Shown here in pieces: positions 1 to 8,113 of a DNA stretch of 34,331 nucleotides. The position numbers and the translations under genes are program-made. The stretch is taken from the NCBI GenBank assembly GCA_937937185.1, contig CALDCO010000089.1:1-34331 (forward strand), given 5' to 3'. The notes under the pieces are model-generated. The model did no database searches. It was not told the DNA's origin and saw only the letters and a program-made list of their open reading frames with translations. This DNA is from an uncultured Flavobacteriaceae bacterium. GTDB lineage: Bacteria > Bacteroidota > Bacteroidia > Flavobacteriales > Flavobacteriaceae. Every line of letters starts with the position of its first letter. Within the stretch, counting starts at the first letter, position 1.

Positions 1-2
1 TT

Positions 3-306
3 AGTCAATGTATTTACTTGGGGTCTTATTACACGTTTTTATATGATATCCTTAGAGCAATACAACATCATATAGGCTATACCGTAATAGCAGACCTTGA
101 TCAATGATTTAGCTTTGATACGTATTATTGAACCTGCTTCAAAACTTCGCTCTATTACATTACTGAAGACGTATTTTGGTATTCAACATAGACGTCAGCG
201 TTATTATGAATCCATCAATCAAATAAACAAAAAGGAAATTACAATGTGTGTCCCTGTACCTATAGAATTGCAGAAAATCATAGCCAAATTGAACCTACCA
301 TACTAA
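3..306 (+). pseudogene. Degenerate transposase remnant (IS1634/IS4-like), frameshifted and cut by window edge
   Basis: Frame 3 from the window edge reads a peptide with LGSYYTFLYDILRAIQ and stops at 105-107. Frame 1 continues from about position 97 with NDLALIRIIEPASKLRS and a YFGIQHRRQRYYE segment. Together they resemble the N-terminal half of DDE transposases of the IS1634/IS4 type, so a frameshift lies near 94-104. The reading then jumps to a short tail ending in KIIAKLNLPY, which looks like a transposase C-terminus; this implies that the catalytic middle has been deleted. No DDE triad is visible and the 5' part lies outside the window. The family assignment is from memory of typical sequences, so it is moderate; that the gene is non-functional is fairly clear. 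Confidence 0.6.
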
Positions 307-566
307 TTCAGACAAGTTAGGAATATGATAATATAGACCTGTCAGGTTTTTAAAACCTGACAGGTCTATATTATTTAATCTCTACATCGAAAGGAAATAA
401 TAATTGCAACCTGTGTAATAGTATACCTTACTAAATGATTTAGCTTTGGAATTGCTATATGATGATTTTTTCTATATGTGAATATGGAACCTAAGACTCT
501 TTTACGACACAAAAAGTAAAATACTGCCACATGAGAGCCTATTTGGTGTTGATAACGTCTAATTAC
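307..566. other. Gene-poor stretch after transposase remnant
   Basis: Apart from the palindrome at 328-374, I see no supported gene here. The minus-strand ORF of 68 codons at 375-581 lacks a recognisable family, runs into the terminator hairpin and has no conserved neighbour relationship. The stretch may hold further decayed insertion-sequence DNA, but nothing in it can be matched with confidence. Confidence 0.5.
328..374. repeat. Long near-perfect palindrome (23-bp arms, 1-nt loop)
   Basis: The arms read ATATAGACCTGTCAGGTTTT and its exact reverse complement around a single T at 351. Pairing is complete from 328-350 to 352-374. The core CCTGTCAGGTTTT/AAAACCTGACAGG is a kind of intergenic palindrome that recurs in Flavobacteriaceae genomes. 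It lies 22 nt after the transposase remnant's stop codon, so it may be a terminator-like or REP-like element or part of the decayed insertion. Confidence 0.85.
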
Positions 567-604
567 AAAAAAGCTATTCAATTAAAAATTGAATAGCTTT
601 TTTT
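567..604 (-). terminator. Bidirectional rho-independent terminator
   Basis: An AT-flanked hairpin: AAAAAAGCTATTCAAT pairs with ATTGAATAGCTTTTTT across a short A-rich loop. Read on the minus strand, the stem is followed by a T tract, and it sits about 25 nt past the stop of the lipoprotein gene, so it should end that transcript. It would also stop plus-strand transcription from the left. Confidence 0.8.
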
Positions 605-629
605 CTATTTTATTAAATAGTGTTTTAGA

Positions 630-1514
630 CTATTTTAAAGCAGAACCACTAATAATTACATTAATATTTGTAGTAACAGCTAATGTGTTTGGACCTTGCA
701 TCCCTGTTATAGGTTTTAAGAAAAATGGTTCATTCGGATCATTTGGGAAATCTGGTTCTATAGAGATAATTACCGTTTTTCCTGTTGTATCTCCATCTAT
801 ACCGTTAGGTAAGTTTTGAACAAAATCTTCACCTGGGAAAGGCGGTACCATTTCATTGCCACTGTAAGGCGAAGAACTGTCTACTCCAGAAGCCATTGTA
901 AATTTGCCTGTAGTAAGAGGTGTACCATCAAAATCTACCCAACCTTCATATTTCCAACCAGCGGCTAAAGTTGGTAAATTAATTAATCCAGGTGTTGTAG
1001 GGTTTTGAATAAACCAAACGCCGTTCTGATCATTATTATTATCGACTCCACCAGTATTGTCTGATGGTGTTTTATTTAAAAATGATCCTGAGAAAGGATT
1101 AGCTGTATCAGCAAAATTACCTAATACATCACCAATACTAAGAGAAGCAGCTCCAGCTACAAAATTTCCACTAAGTATTTTTGTGTCAGAAGGTTCTGGG
1201 TCATCCCCTTGGGCCAATTCAATCGATAAAATGAAAGCAGTGGCAGCATTTAAATCAGATTCTAAAACGGTGAAATCCATTGTTGTTGTGGCAGCGGTTG
1301 TGTTGAATCTTCCCGTAGAAACAGGATTGCCGTTTACCATTATCCATCCTTCATAAACATAAGCCATGTCTAAAGGCTCTGTGCCATTAAGGGTTACTTT
1401 TAAAACAGCAGTTGGGGGAGGAGGTATTGGATCCTCACCACCATCATCATCATTTGAGCAGCTTATAAAAAGGAGTGTTACGAGTGCTAAAGTCAGTAAA
1501 TTTAATTTTTTCAT
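630..1514 (-). CDS. Surface-type lipoprotein with two RskA-C-like repeats
   Basis: This 294-residue protein starts with a lipoprotein signal (MKKLNLL... LLFISC); the lipidated Cys is residue 19. It is followed by SNDDDGGED, an acidic stretch resembling the lipoprotein export signals that send Bacteroidota lipoproteins to the cell surface. The mature part holds two copies of a module carrying VYEGWIMVNGNPVSTGRF and YEGWVDFDGTPLTTGKF. The YEGW...G.P...G.F pattern is known from the C-terminal domain of anti-sigma-K (RskA) proteins, but no transmembrane helix or cytoplasmic sigma-binding domain is present, so a signalling role is not implied. A TACATTCG element at 1569-1576 (minus strand) is a one-mismatch fit to the Bacteroidota -7 box. 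Its function is unknown; it is a real gene with its own terminator. Confidence 0.85.
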   Translation of the reverse strand: MKKLNLLTLALVTLLFISCSNDDDGGEDPIPPPPTAVLKVTLNGTEPLDMAYVYEGWIMVNGNPVSTGRFNTTAATTTMDFTVLESDLNAATAFILSIELAQGDDPEPSDTKILSGNFVAGAASLSIGDVLGNFADTANPFSGSFLNKTPSDNTGGVDNNNDQNGVWFIQNPTTPGLINLPTLAAGWKYEGWVDFDGTPLTTGKFTMASGVDSSSPYSGNEMVPPFPGEDFVQNLPNGIDGDTTGKTVIISIEPDFPNDPNEPFFLKPITGMQGPNTLAVTTNINVIISGSALK

Positions 1515-1632
1515 TGTTTGTTTTTTTTAATAATTGGTTTTTAGTATTTATAATTGTATTTAATAGAACGAATGTAAGCGCTTTAGATTGTGTATTTTAG
1601 AAGCTTTTTTTTTAAAAACAATTAATTTTAAA

Positions 1633-3903
1633 TTAAACAGCATTCTCTTTTTTGATAAGGTTTAAAGCTGAGCCTTCATTAAACCAATCGATTTGAGACT
1701 GATTGTAGGTGTGATTTACTTTTATGAGCGCTTTCTCTCCATTTGAGTGTACCACTTCAATTGTAAGCGGTTTTTCTGGAGCAAATTCATTTAAATCTAA
1801 AAAGTTAAAAGTGTCATCTTCTTGAATTAAATCATAATCAGTTTCATTAGAAAAGGTTAATCCTAATAGGCCTTGCTTTTTTAAATTTGTTTCATGAATA
1901 CGCGCAAACGATTTCACAATAACTGCGACTACTCCTAAATGCCTTGGCTCCATAGCGGCATGTTCTCTAGAAGAGCCTTCACCATAGTTATGGTCACCCA
2001 CAACTATCGTTTTTACACCTGCAGCCTTGTAAGCTCTTGCGGTATCAGGAACGCCTCCAAACTCACCAGTTAATTGGTTTTTAACAAAATTTGTTTTTTT
2101 ACCAAACGCATTTACAGCACCAATTAAACAGTTATTAGAAATATTATCTAAATGGCCTCTAAAACGTAACCAAGGTCCCGCCATGGAGATATGATCTGTG
2201 GTACATTTTCCAAAAGCTTTTATTAGTAATTTTGCTCCTTTTATTTCATTTCCTATGGGTTCGAAAGGTGTTAATAGTTGTAATCTTTCCGATGTAGGAC
2301 TCACGACTACATTTACACCGCTACCGTCTTTAACTGGCTCTAAATACCCATTATCTTTAACATCAAATCCGTTAGGCGGTAACTCCCATCCTGTGGGTTC
2401 ATCAAACATAACTTCTTGTCCATCTTCATTTAGTAGCTTGTCTATTAATGGGTTAAAGTCTAACCGTCCAGATATTGCTATCGCGGCGGTTAGCTCTGGA
2501 GAAGCCACAAAGGCATGTGTGTTTGGATTGCCATCTGCTCGCTTTGCAAAGTTTCTATTGAAAGAGTGTACGATGCTGTTTTTTGGTGCATTTTTAGGAT
2601 CACTATAACGAGCCCACTGCCCAATACAAGGGCCACAGGCATTAGTGAATATTTTAGCATCCAACCTTTCAAATATTCCAAGAATACCGTCCCTATCTGC
2701 AGTGTAACGTACTTTTTCTGAACCTGGATTAATTCCTAATTCGGCTTTCATTTTAATGCCTTTATCCAAGGCTTGTTGGGCTATAGATGAAGCACGAGAT
2801 AAATCTTCGTACGAAGAGTTTGTGCATGAGCCTATTAAACCCCATTCAACATTAATCGGCCAATCGTTGGCTTTCGCTTTTTCAGTCATCGAGTTGCCAA
2901 CTTCGGTAGATAAATCTGGAGTAAATGGACCGTTTAATAGCGGGCCTAGTTCAGAGAGGTTAATTTCTATAACTTGATCAAAATACACCTCAGGATTAGC
3001 ATATACTTCGTAATCAGCTGTTAAATAGTCTTTTACTTTATTGGCGGCATCAGCCACATCAGCTCTTTCAGTAGCACGTAAATAACGCTCCATCGATTCA
3101 TCGTAACCAAATGTAGAGGTTGTTGCTCCAATTTCGGCACCCATATTACATATGGTTCCTTTTCCAGTACAAGACATGGCTTTAGCACCTTCGCCAAAAT
3201 ATTCTACAATGGCTCCAGTACCGCCCTTTGCAGAAATAATTCCTGCGACTTTTAAAATCACATCTTTTGGCGCAGTCCAACCCGATAATTTACCGGTTAG
3301 TTTTACTCCAATTAGTTTAGGGAATCTCAGTTCCCAAGGCATGCCAGCCATAACGTCTACTGCGTCTGCTCCTCCAACTCCAATAGCAACCATTCCTAGG
3401 CCACCAGCATTTACAGTATGAGAATCGGTCCCAATCATCATTCCTCCTGGAAAGGCGTAATTTTCTAACACCACCTGATGAATAATACCTGCGCCTGGTT
3501 TCCAAAAACCAATACCATATTTATTGGATACCGATTCTAGAAAATTAAATACCTCGCTGCTTACATCATTTGCATTTTTTAAATCGGCAGTTGCTCCTTC
3601 TTTTGCTTGAATTAAATGATCGCAATGAACTGTTGTAGGCACTGCAACTTTATTTTTTCCAGCCTGCATAAATTGTAACAAGGCCATTTGTGCAGTGGCG
3701 TCTTGACATGCGATACGGTCTGGAGCAAAATCGACATAATCTTTACCCCTTGTAAATGATTTTGTCGCTTTCCCATCCCAAAGATGATTGTATAAAATTT
3801 TCTCTGAAAGGGTTAATGGTTTACCTACAATTTTTCGCGCCATATCTACACGCTCCGTCATTTTGTTGTAAACCTTTTTTATCATATCGATATCGAATGC
3901 CAT
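1633..3903 (-). CDS. acn: Aconitate hydratase (mitochondrial-type aconitase)
   Basis: It interconverts citrate and isocitrate in the TCA cycle in the cytoplasm, using a [4Fe-4S] cluster. The 756-residue length fits the mitochondrial-type aconitases usual in Bacteroidota rather than AcnB (about 860). Cluster ligands are visible at Cys360 ([10 protein letters not shown]) and at Cys423 and Cys426 (CGPCIGQW). Other family motifs are [11 protein letters not shown] near residue 90, GTDSHT near 158, [12 protein letters not shown] near 450, and [15 protein letters not shown] in the C-terminal swivel domain near 640, which carries the active-site serine and arginine. The start [10 protein letters not shown] is the usual family start. 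It is transcribed away from the M36 protease gene, with a -7-like box upstream. Confidence 0.97.
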   Translation of the reverse strand: MAFDIDMIKKVYNKMTERVDMARKIVGKPLTLSEKILYNHLWDGKATKSFTRGKDYVDFAPDRIACQDATAQMALLQFMQAGKNKVAVPTTVHCDHLIQAKEGATADLKNANDVSSEVFNFLESVSNKYGIGFWKPGAGIIHQVVLENYAFPGGMMIGTDSHTVNAGGLGMVAIGVGGADAVDVMAGMPWELRFPKLIGVKLTGKLSGWTAPKDVILKVAGIISAKGGTGAIVEYFGEGAKAMSCTGKGTICNMGAEIGATTSTFGYDESMERYLRATERADVADAANKVKDYLTADYEVYANPEVYFDQVIEINLSELGPLLNGPFTPDLSTEVGNSMTEKAKANDWPINVEWGLIGSCTNSSYEDLSRASSIAQQALDKGIKMKAELGINPGSEKVRYTADRDGILGIFERLDAKIFTNACGPCIGQWARYSDPKNAPKNSIVHSFNRNFAKRADGNPNTHAFVASPELTAAIAISGRLDFNPLIDKLLNEDGQEVMFDEPTGWELPPNGFDVKDNGYLEPVKDGSGVNVVVSPTSERLQLLTPFEPIGNEIKGAKLLIKAFGKCTTDHISMAGPWLRFRGHLDNISNNCLIGAVNAFGKKTNFVKNQLTGEFGGVPDTARAYKAAGVKTIVVGDHNYGEGSSREHAAMEPRHLGVVAVIVKSFARIHETNLKKQGLLGLTFSNETDYDLIQEDDTFNFLDLNEFAPEKPLTIEVVHSNGEKALIKVNHTYNQSQIDWFNEGSALNLIKKENAV

Positions 3904-3945
3904 AGAATATAATTTAAGGTGTTTTTTATTTTAATTTTTGCCTAG

Positions 3946-3953
3946 CAAAATTA
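3946..3953 (-). promoter_or_regulatory. Probable -7 element of acn promoter
   Basis: On the minus strand this reads TAATTTTG, an exact match to the Bacteroidota TAnnTTTG box, about 43 nt upstream of the acn start codon. No good TTTG -33 box is seen at the usual distance. Confidence 0.55.
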
Positions 3954-4389
3954 CAAAAAAATGAGCCATTTAAAAAAATAAACAATGATAAGATCAAAAC
4001 TCGAGTGGTATATGAAAAAACGCTATTTTAAACACTTTTTAATTATCAGATTCATAATGCTGCTTTGCTAAAAAAGCGAAATTAATAAGCCAACAAGAAT
4101 GAGATAAGTTGTACAAATTAAGAATATTTATGCTTTTTTTGAGTAAAAAGAGACCTAAAACGAGTTGGAACGCATGAGATTTTGGCATAATACGCTAATT
4201 ATTCAATTTTTTTTTAATTAAGATGATATTTACGAATTATACTAATTTTAAGTTAAAATACATGTCAATATTCATTTATTTGTACTTATAATTAGGAATT
4301 AATCAAGATATGATTTAAATTATTGATAATTAAATTAATAGTGTTTGCTCAATATAAGAAAGTCTTTTTTTTTAATATGTGAAAAAGTC
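3954..4389. other. Long AT-rich divergent intergenic region
   Basis: This region separates the divergent acn and M36 protease genes. It is very AT-rich with many homopolymer A or T runs. I found no open frame with family resemblance, no tRNA-like cloverleaf and no strong hairpin. It presumably carries the upstream control regions of both genes. Confidence 0.5.
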
Positions 4390-4397
4390 TATTTTTG
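4390..4397 (+). promoter_or_regulatory. Probable -7 element of M36 protease promoter
   Basis: TATTTTTG matches the Bacteroidota TAnnTTTG consensus and lies 45 nt before the start codon. The -33 region at about 4366-4372 is only a T run, so the assignment rests on one box. Confidence 0.5.
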
Positions 4398-4442
4398 TAA
4401 GTTCATAAAACACTCTCAATAAATAAAAATAATATAAAGACT

Positions 4443-7400
4443 ATGAAAAAACTATTAAAATTAGTTTTTGTGATGGCATTGTTACTTATCTCTCCGAGGT
4501 ATGTGTTTTCGCAAAAAACGCCAAAATTTACTGAAAATTCGTTAAGCAAATCGATTCATGCCAGTAAGGTAAAGCAGTATTTAAATGAAAACCAAGGCGA
4601 TCTTTTAAAAGAAGATCTTGAAAATTTGATCATTAGTGATGAATACTATTCTAAATCATCTGGTATTACGCACATATACGTTCAGCAAACCTATAAGGGT
4701 GTGAAAATATACAACGCGATATCTAGTTTTGCTATCAAGAATAATGAGATATTTTATGTTGGTAATGTATTTAAACCTAATATTTCAAAAAGAATAAATA
4801 CAGTAACACCTGCTATAACTGCGCAACAGGCTATTGAAAATACAGCAAATCATTTTCAATTGGGTCGTACGAGCGGTTTAAGAATGTTAAACAAAAACAA
4901 AAACAATTTTGTCTATTCTAGTGGAAACATTTCCCAGAAAGAAATCCCTGTGAATTTGGTATACACGCCACTTGCGAATGGTGATTTAAGATTGTCATGG
5001 GATTTAGAAATTTATACGCTCGATAACAAAGACATGTGGAGTGTAAGAGTTGATGCTGCAGATGGTAGTGTAATAGACCAATACAATTACGTTCTTACCT
5101 GTAATTTTGGACCTGTAGACCATGATCATGATGAAGAAGTATCTCCAGTAAACGAAAATAAAGTAAAAGAAACTGCTTCTACAAATTTTGATTTGTTCAA
5201 AACAAATGCGACTATGATGGTAGACGGTTCTTCGTACAGAGTTTACGACCTTCCTAAAGAAAGCCCTTCTCATGGTAATCTTGGATTAGTAAATGAGCCA
5301 GCAAATGTTGAGGCTTCACCTTTTGGATGGCATGACACTAATGGACGTGCAGGTGCAGAATTTACAATTACAAGAGGTAATAATGTGTATGCACAAGAAG
5401 ATGCAAACGGTAATAATGGTTTTGGATTTGCCCCAGATGGCGGTGCGAATTTAACTTTCGATTTCCCTATAGATTTAACCAAAGAACCTTCTGAATATGT
5501 AAGTGGTGCTGTAACCAATCTATTTTATGGAAACAACATGATGCACGATGTATGGTATGCTTATGGTTTTGATGAAGCAAGTGGTAACTTTCAACAGAAT
5601 AATTATGGAAAAGGAGGCGTAGGTAATGATTTCGTTATAGCCGATGCTCAAGATGGTTCTGGTTTTAATAACGCTAATTTTGGTACACCTCCAGATGGTG
5701 GTAGTGGAAGAATGCAAATGTTTTTATGGAATAGACCAAACCCAGATAGAGATGGCGATTTAGATAATGGAATCGTAGCGCACGAGTATGGTCATGGGAT
5801 ATCTATTCGTTTAGGAGGGGGACCTGCTAATTCTGGATGCTTAAGAGTGCAGGAACAACAAGGAGAAGGATGGTCTGACTGGTTTGGATTAATGATTACG
5901 ATGGAGCCTGGTGATGCTGCAGAAGATAGAAGAGGTATTGGTACTTATGCTTTAAACCAAGCACCAACAGGAAATGGAATAAGAAGGTTTCCTTATTCTA
6001 CAGATTTTTCTATTAATCCCTTTACATATGATGATATAAAAACTCAAGCAGTTCCTCATGGTGTAGGTTCTGTATGGGGTACAATACTTTGGGATTTAAC
6101 ATGGGCTTATGTAGAAAAGTATGGTTGGTCTCCCGACTTATATAACGGAACAGGTGGTAATAATAGAGTGATGCAAATCGTTTTAGATGGTTTAAAATTA
6201 CAACCTTGTGGTTCTGGCTTCGTTGATTCTAGAGATGCAATTCTAGCTGCAGATCTTGCTATGACAGGAGGTGACGACCAATGTTTAATATGGGAAGTCT
6301 TTGCTAAAAGAGGGCTTGGTGCAAGTGCCGATCAAGGAAATGCAGATTCAAGAGCTGATGGTACAGAGGCCTTTGATATACCTGATACAATTATTACAGT
6401 AGCTAAAAACGCTGACTCCTGTGGAACAGAAATGCCTGAGCTAAAAATTACAAATTTTTCTGGTGCTGATATTACCTCGTTCGATTACAATTATAGTATA
6501 GACGGCGGTCCTACTGTTAATGAAACTTTCTCAGGAAATATTGCTGCATGTAGTACAGGAACATTAACTTTAAATTTAGGTACCTTATCAAGAGGGACGC
6601 GAAGTGTAGTTTTTAATATTGTAAACCCACCTGCTACAAAAACATTTACAGTTTCAGCTAACGATTCTGGAGTTCAAAACGAGGTTAATACTTTTGAAAC
6701 GGCTGCAGATGAGTTAATTACTAATGATGTTACTACCTGGGAAAGAGGAGCTGCTGCAGGTGCATTATTAAGTGCTGCTGTTGCGGGGTCTCAAGTATAT
6801 GGTACTAACCTTGGAGGAGCACATGGAAACCAAAAAACGGCTCACTTAGTCTCGCAATGTTATGATTTATCTAATTCGGAAAACACAATGCTTAAATTTA
6901 AAATGGCATTTGATTTAGAAAACAATTTTGATATTATGTTTGTAGAATATTCTACTGACAATAAAAACTGGACAATTTTAGGAACAGCAGATGATACCGA
7001 TTGGTATAACAGTGATCGTACACCAAATAATGCGGATTGTCAAAATTGTGTAGGTGCTCAGTGGACAGGTGAAGGAGAATTAGCAAGTTCACACAGTTCT
7101 GGAGGAACTAATGCTTCTTCTATGAAAAACTACAGCTACCCCTTAAATGATTTTGATAGTACTGGTTCTGCTGAAACAAGTATGTTGTTTAGGTTTACAT
7201 TTTTGTCTGACCCTGCGGTAACACAAGAAGGTGTTATTATTGATGACTTTGTTATTGAGAGCGACGTCATATTATCAACAGACGATAATGAATTCAATAA
7301 TGGTATTACTATCTTTCCTAATCCAACTAATGGTACGGTAACGATAGATAGTGCGATCTCTATTGAAAATGCTACAATATCTGTTTATGATGTTATGGGA

Positions 7401-7544
7401 AGAGTGTTAACCAATGAAACTTCTACTAATACTATTAATGCTAATAGAATTAGTTTAGATATTAGTAAGTTTTCTTCAGGTGCTTATTTTGTAACGATAA
7501 ACAATGGTAATCGCCTTGCAACAAAAAGAATTATTAAGAACTAA
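4443..7544 (+). CDS. Secreted M36 (fungalysin) metallopeptidase with T9SS type A sorting domain
   Basis: This 1033-residue extracellular zinc protease has a signal peptide ending at about residue 24 (VFSQ). A propeptide of the FTP type follows (about 30-215, with THIYVQQTYKGVKIYN). The catalytic M36 domain spans about 260-650: HEYGHG gives the HExxH zinc site (His447, Glu448, His451), and GEGWSDW supplies the third ligand, Glu475. Residues about 650-760 look like an Ig-like or CARDB-like module (LKITNFSGADITSFDYNY). Residues about 780-940 look like a jelly-roll or MAM-like module. The C-terminus (about 955-1033: IFPNPTNGTVTI, VYDVMGRVL, FSSGAYFVTI) is a type A T9SS sorting domain, removed on export. 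It probably degrades protein substrates outside the cell. It is monocistronic, with its own promoter and terminator. Confidence 0.95.
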   Translation: MKKLLKLVFVMALLLISPRYVFSQKTPKFTENSLSKSIHASKVKQYLNENQGDLLKEDLENLIISDEYYSKSSGITHIYVQQTYKGVKIYNAISSFAIKNNEIFYVGNVFKPNISKRINTVTPAITAQQAIENTANHFQLGRTSGLRMLNKNKNNFVYSSGNISQKEIPVNLVYTPLANGDLRLSWDLEIYTLDNKDMWSVRVDAADGSVIDQYNYVLTCNFGPVDHDHDEEVSPVNENKVKETASTNFDLFKTNATMMVDGSSYRVYDLPKESPSHGNLGLVNEPANVEASPFGWHDTNGRAGAEFTITRGNNVYAQEDANGNNGFGFAPDGGANLTFDFPIDLTKEPSEYVSGAVTNLFYGNNMMHDVWYAYGFDEASGNFQQNNYGKGGVGNDFVIADAQDGSGFNNANFGTPPDGGSGRMQMFLWNRPNPDRDGDLDNGIVAHEYGHGISIRLGGGPANSGCLRVQEQQGEGWSDWFGLMITMEPGDAAEDRRGIGTYALNQAPTGNGIRRFPYSTDFSINPFTYDDIKTQAVPHGVGSVWGTILWDLTWAYVEKYGWSPDLYNGTGGNNRVMQIVLDGLKLQPCGSGFVDSRDAILAADLAMTGGDDQCLIWEVFAKRGLGASADQGNADSRADGTEAFDIPDTIITVAKNADSCGTEMPELKITNFSGADITSFDYNYSIDGGPTVNETFSGNIAACSTGTLTLNLGTLSRGTRSVVFNIVNPPATKTFTVSANDSGVQNEVNTFETAADELITNDVTTWERGAAAGALLSAAVAGSQVYGTNLGGAHGNQKTAHLVSQCYDLSNSENTMLKFKMAFDLENNFDIMFVEYSTDNKNWTILGTADDTDWYNSDRTPNNADCQNCVGAQWTGEGELASSHSSGGTNASSMKNYSYPLNDFDSTGSAETSMLFRFTFLSDPAVTQEGVIIDDFVIESDVILSTDDNEFNNGITIFPNPTNGTVTIDSAISIENATISVYDVMGRVLTNETSTNTINANRISLDISKFSSGAYFVTINNGNRLATKRIIKN

Positions 7545-7565
7545 TAGTCTTTAAATTATTATACA

Positions 7566-7598
7566 AAAAGGGAATGCGTTTAAAACGCATTCCCTTTT
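7566..7598 (+). terminator. Strong terminator after M36 protease gene
   Basis: AAAAGGGAATGCGTTT pairs perfectly with AAACGCATTCCCTTTT around a one-base loop and ends in a T run, 22 nt after the stop codon. The A/T flanks make it work in both directions, but no minus-strand gene clearly needs it. Confidence 0.9.
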
Positions 7599-7599
7599 A

Positions 7600-7937
7600 T
7601 ATTTAATTTAGAATTCATCTCGTCTTTCCTTTCCCTTATAAAGAGCAGAAACCCAAACCTTTATTATTTTTCTCTCCCGCGGTATTGCTGTAAATTTCAA
7701 GAAGTCCCGCACTGTCTATATCAAAATAAATAACACAAACATTCATAGAAAAAACTTAGATTTTTGTGTTAAGCTTCGATCTACGAAGACCGTACCTGCG
7801 TTTTTTTGCCTTAAACGCTACCTTTTTTCTTTATAAATTTTAAGTGCTATTTTACAATTGGTTTAACTGTATTTGTTCCAGTAAATAATTCTCCTGTTAC
7901 AAAATAAATGTAATTATAGGCCTAATAATTAGCTCAA
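7600..7937. other. Stretch without a confident gene; decayed coding debris on minus strand
   Basis: On the minus strand, one short frame at 7636-7746 reads MNVCVIYFDIDSAGLLEIYS and continues for 36 codons without family resemblance. Another at 7847-7921 ends in FTGTNTVKPIVK before a stop and looks like the last strand of a T9SS sorting domain. A small hairpin CTTCG-ATCTA-CGAAG lies near 7773-7787. None of these is supported as a working gene. The pattern suggests remnants of surface-protein genes next to the large T9SS gene. Confidence 0.35.
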
Positions 7938-8084
7938 CTATTTTTTCATTCCTAAATCAGTCAACACTTTTAATCCATCTATTCTTGATATTTGTTTTTT
8001 GGTGAATTTTTTTTCCGATTTCATATGATTTATGAACCATCTCATTTGTTGCTTTACCCATTTAATTCGATTTTTTTTTGTCAA
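7938..8084 (-). CDS. Possible small protein or gene remnant (48 aa, TTG start)
   Basis: This minus-strand frame is too short for the ORF track. From a TTG at 8084 it reads a basic, Trp-containing peptide (KWVKQQMRWFINHMKSEKKF, then TKKQISRIDGLKVL and a GMKK end). The composition is protein-like despite very AT-rich DNA. The W..QQ....T+.QI.RI..L pattern is faintly like helicase-associated repeats, but this is too weak to name. The frame stays open upstream to about 8137, inside the 3' end of the next gene, with a hydrophobic run (LAYLLLICALLL) but no ATG. It starts 30 nt beyond the stop of the T9SS type B gene, so it could be a coupled small gene or the tail of a lost one. Confidence 0.3.
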   Translation of the reverse strand: MTKKNRIKWVKQQMRWFINHMKSEKKFTKKQISRIDGLKVLTDLGMKK

Positions 8085-8113
8085 TAACAACGCACAAATA
8101 AGTAATAGATAAG

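Noticed and set aside
375-581. 68-codon minus-strand ORF next to the transposase remnant
   Set aside because: No recognisable domain, and it reads out of the terminator hairpin; better explained as non-coding or decayed DNA.
2198-2608. 136-codon plus-strand ORF
   Set aside because: Antisense to the aconitase gene, which carries all catalytic motifs in its own frame.
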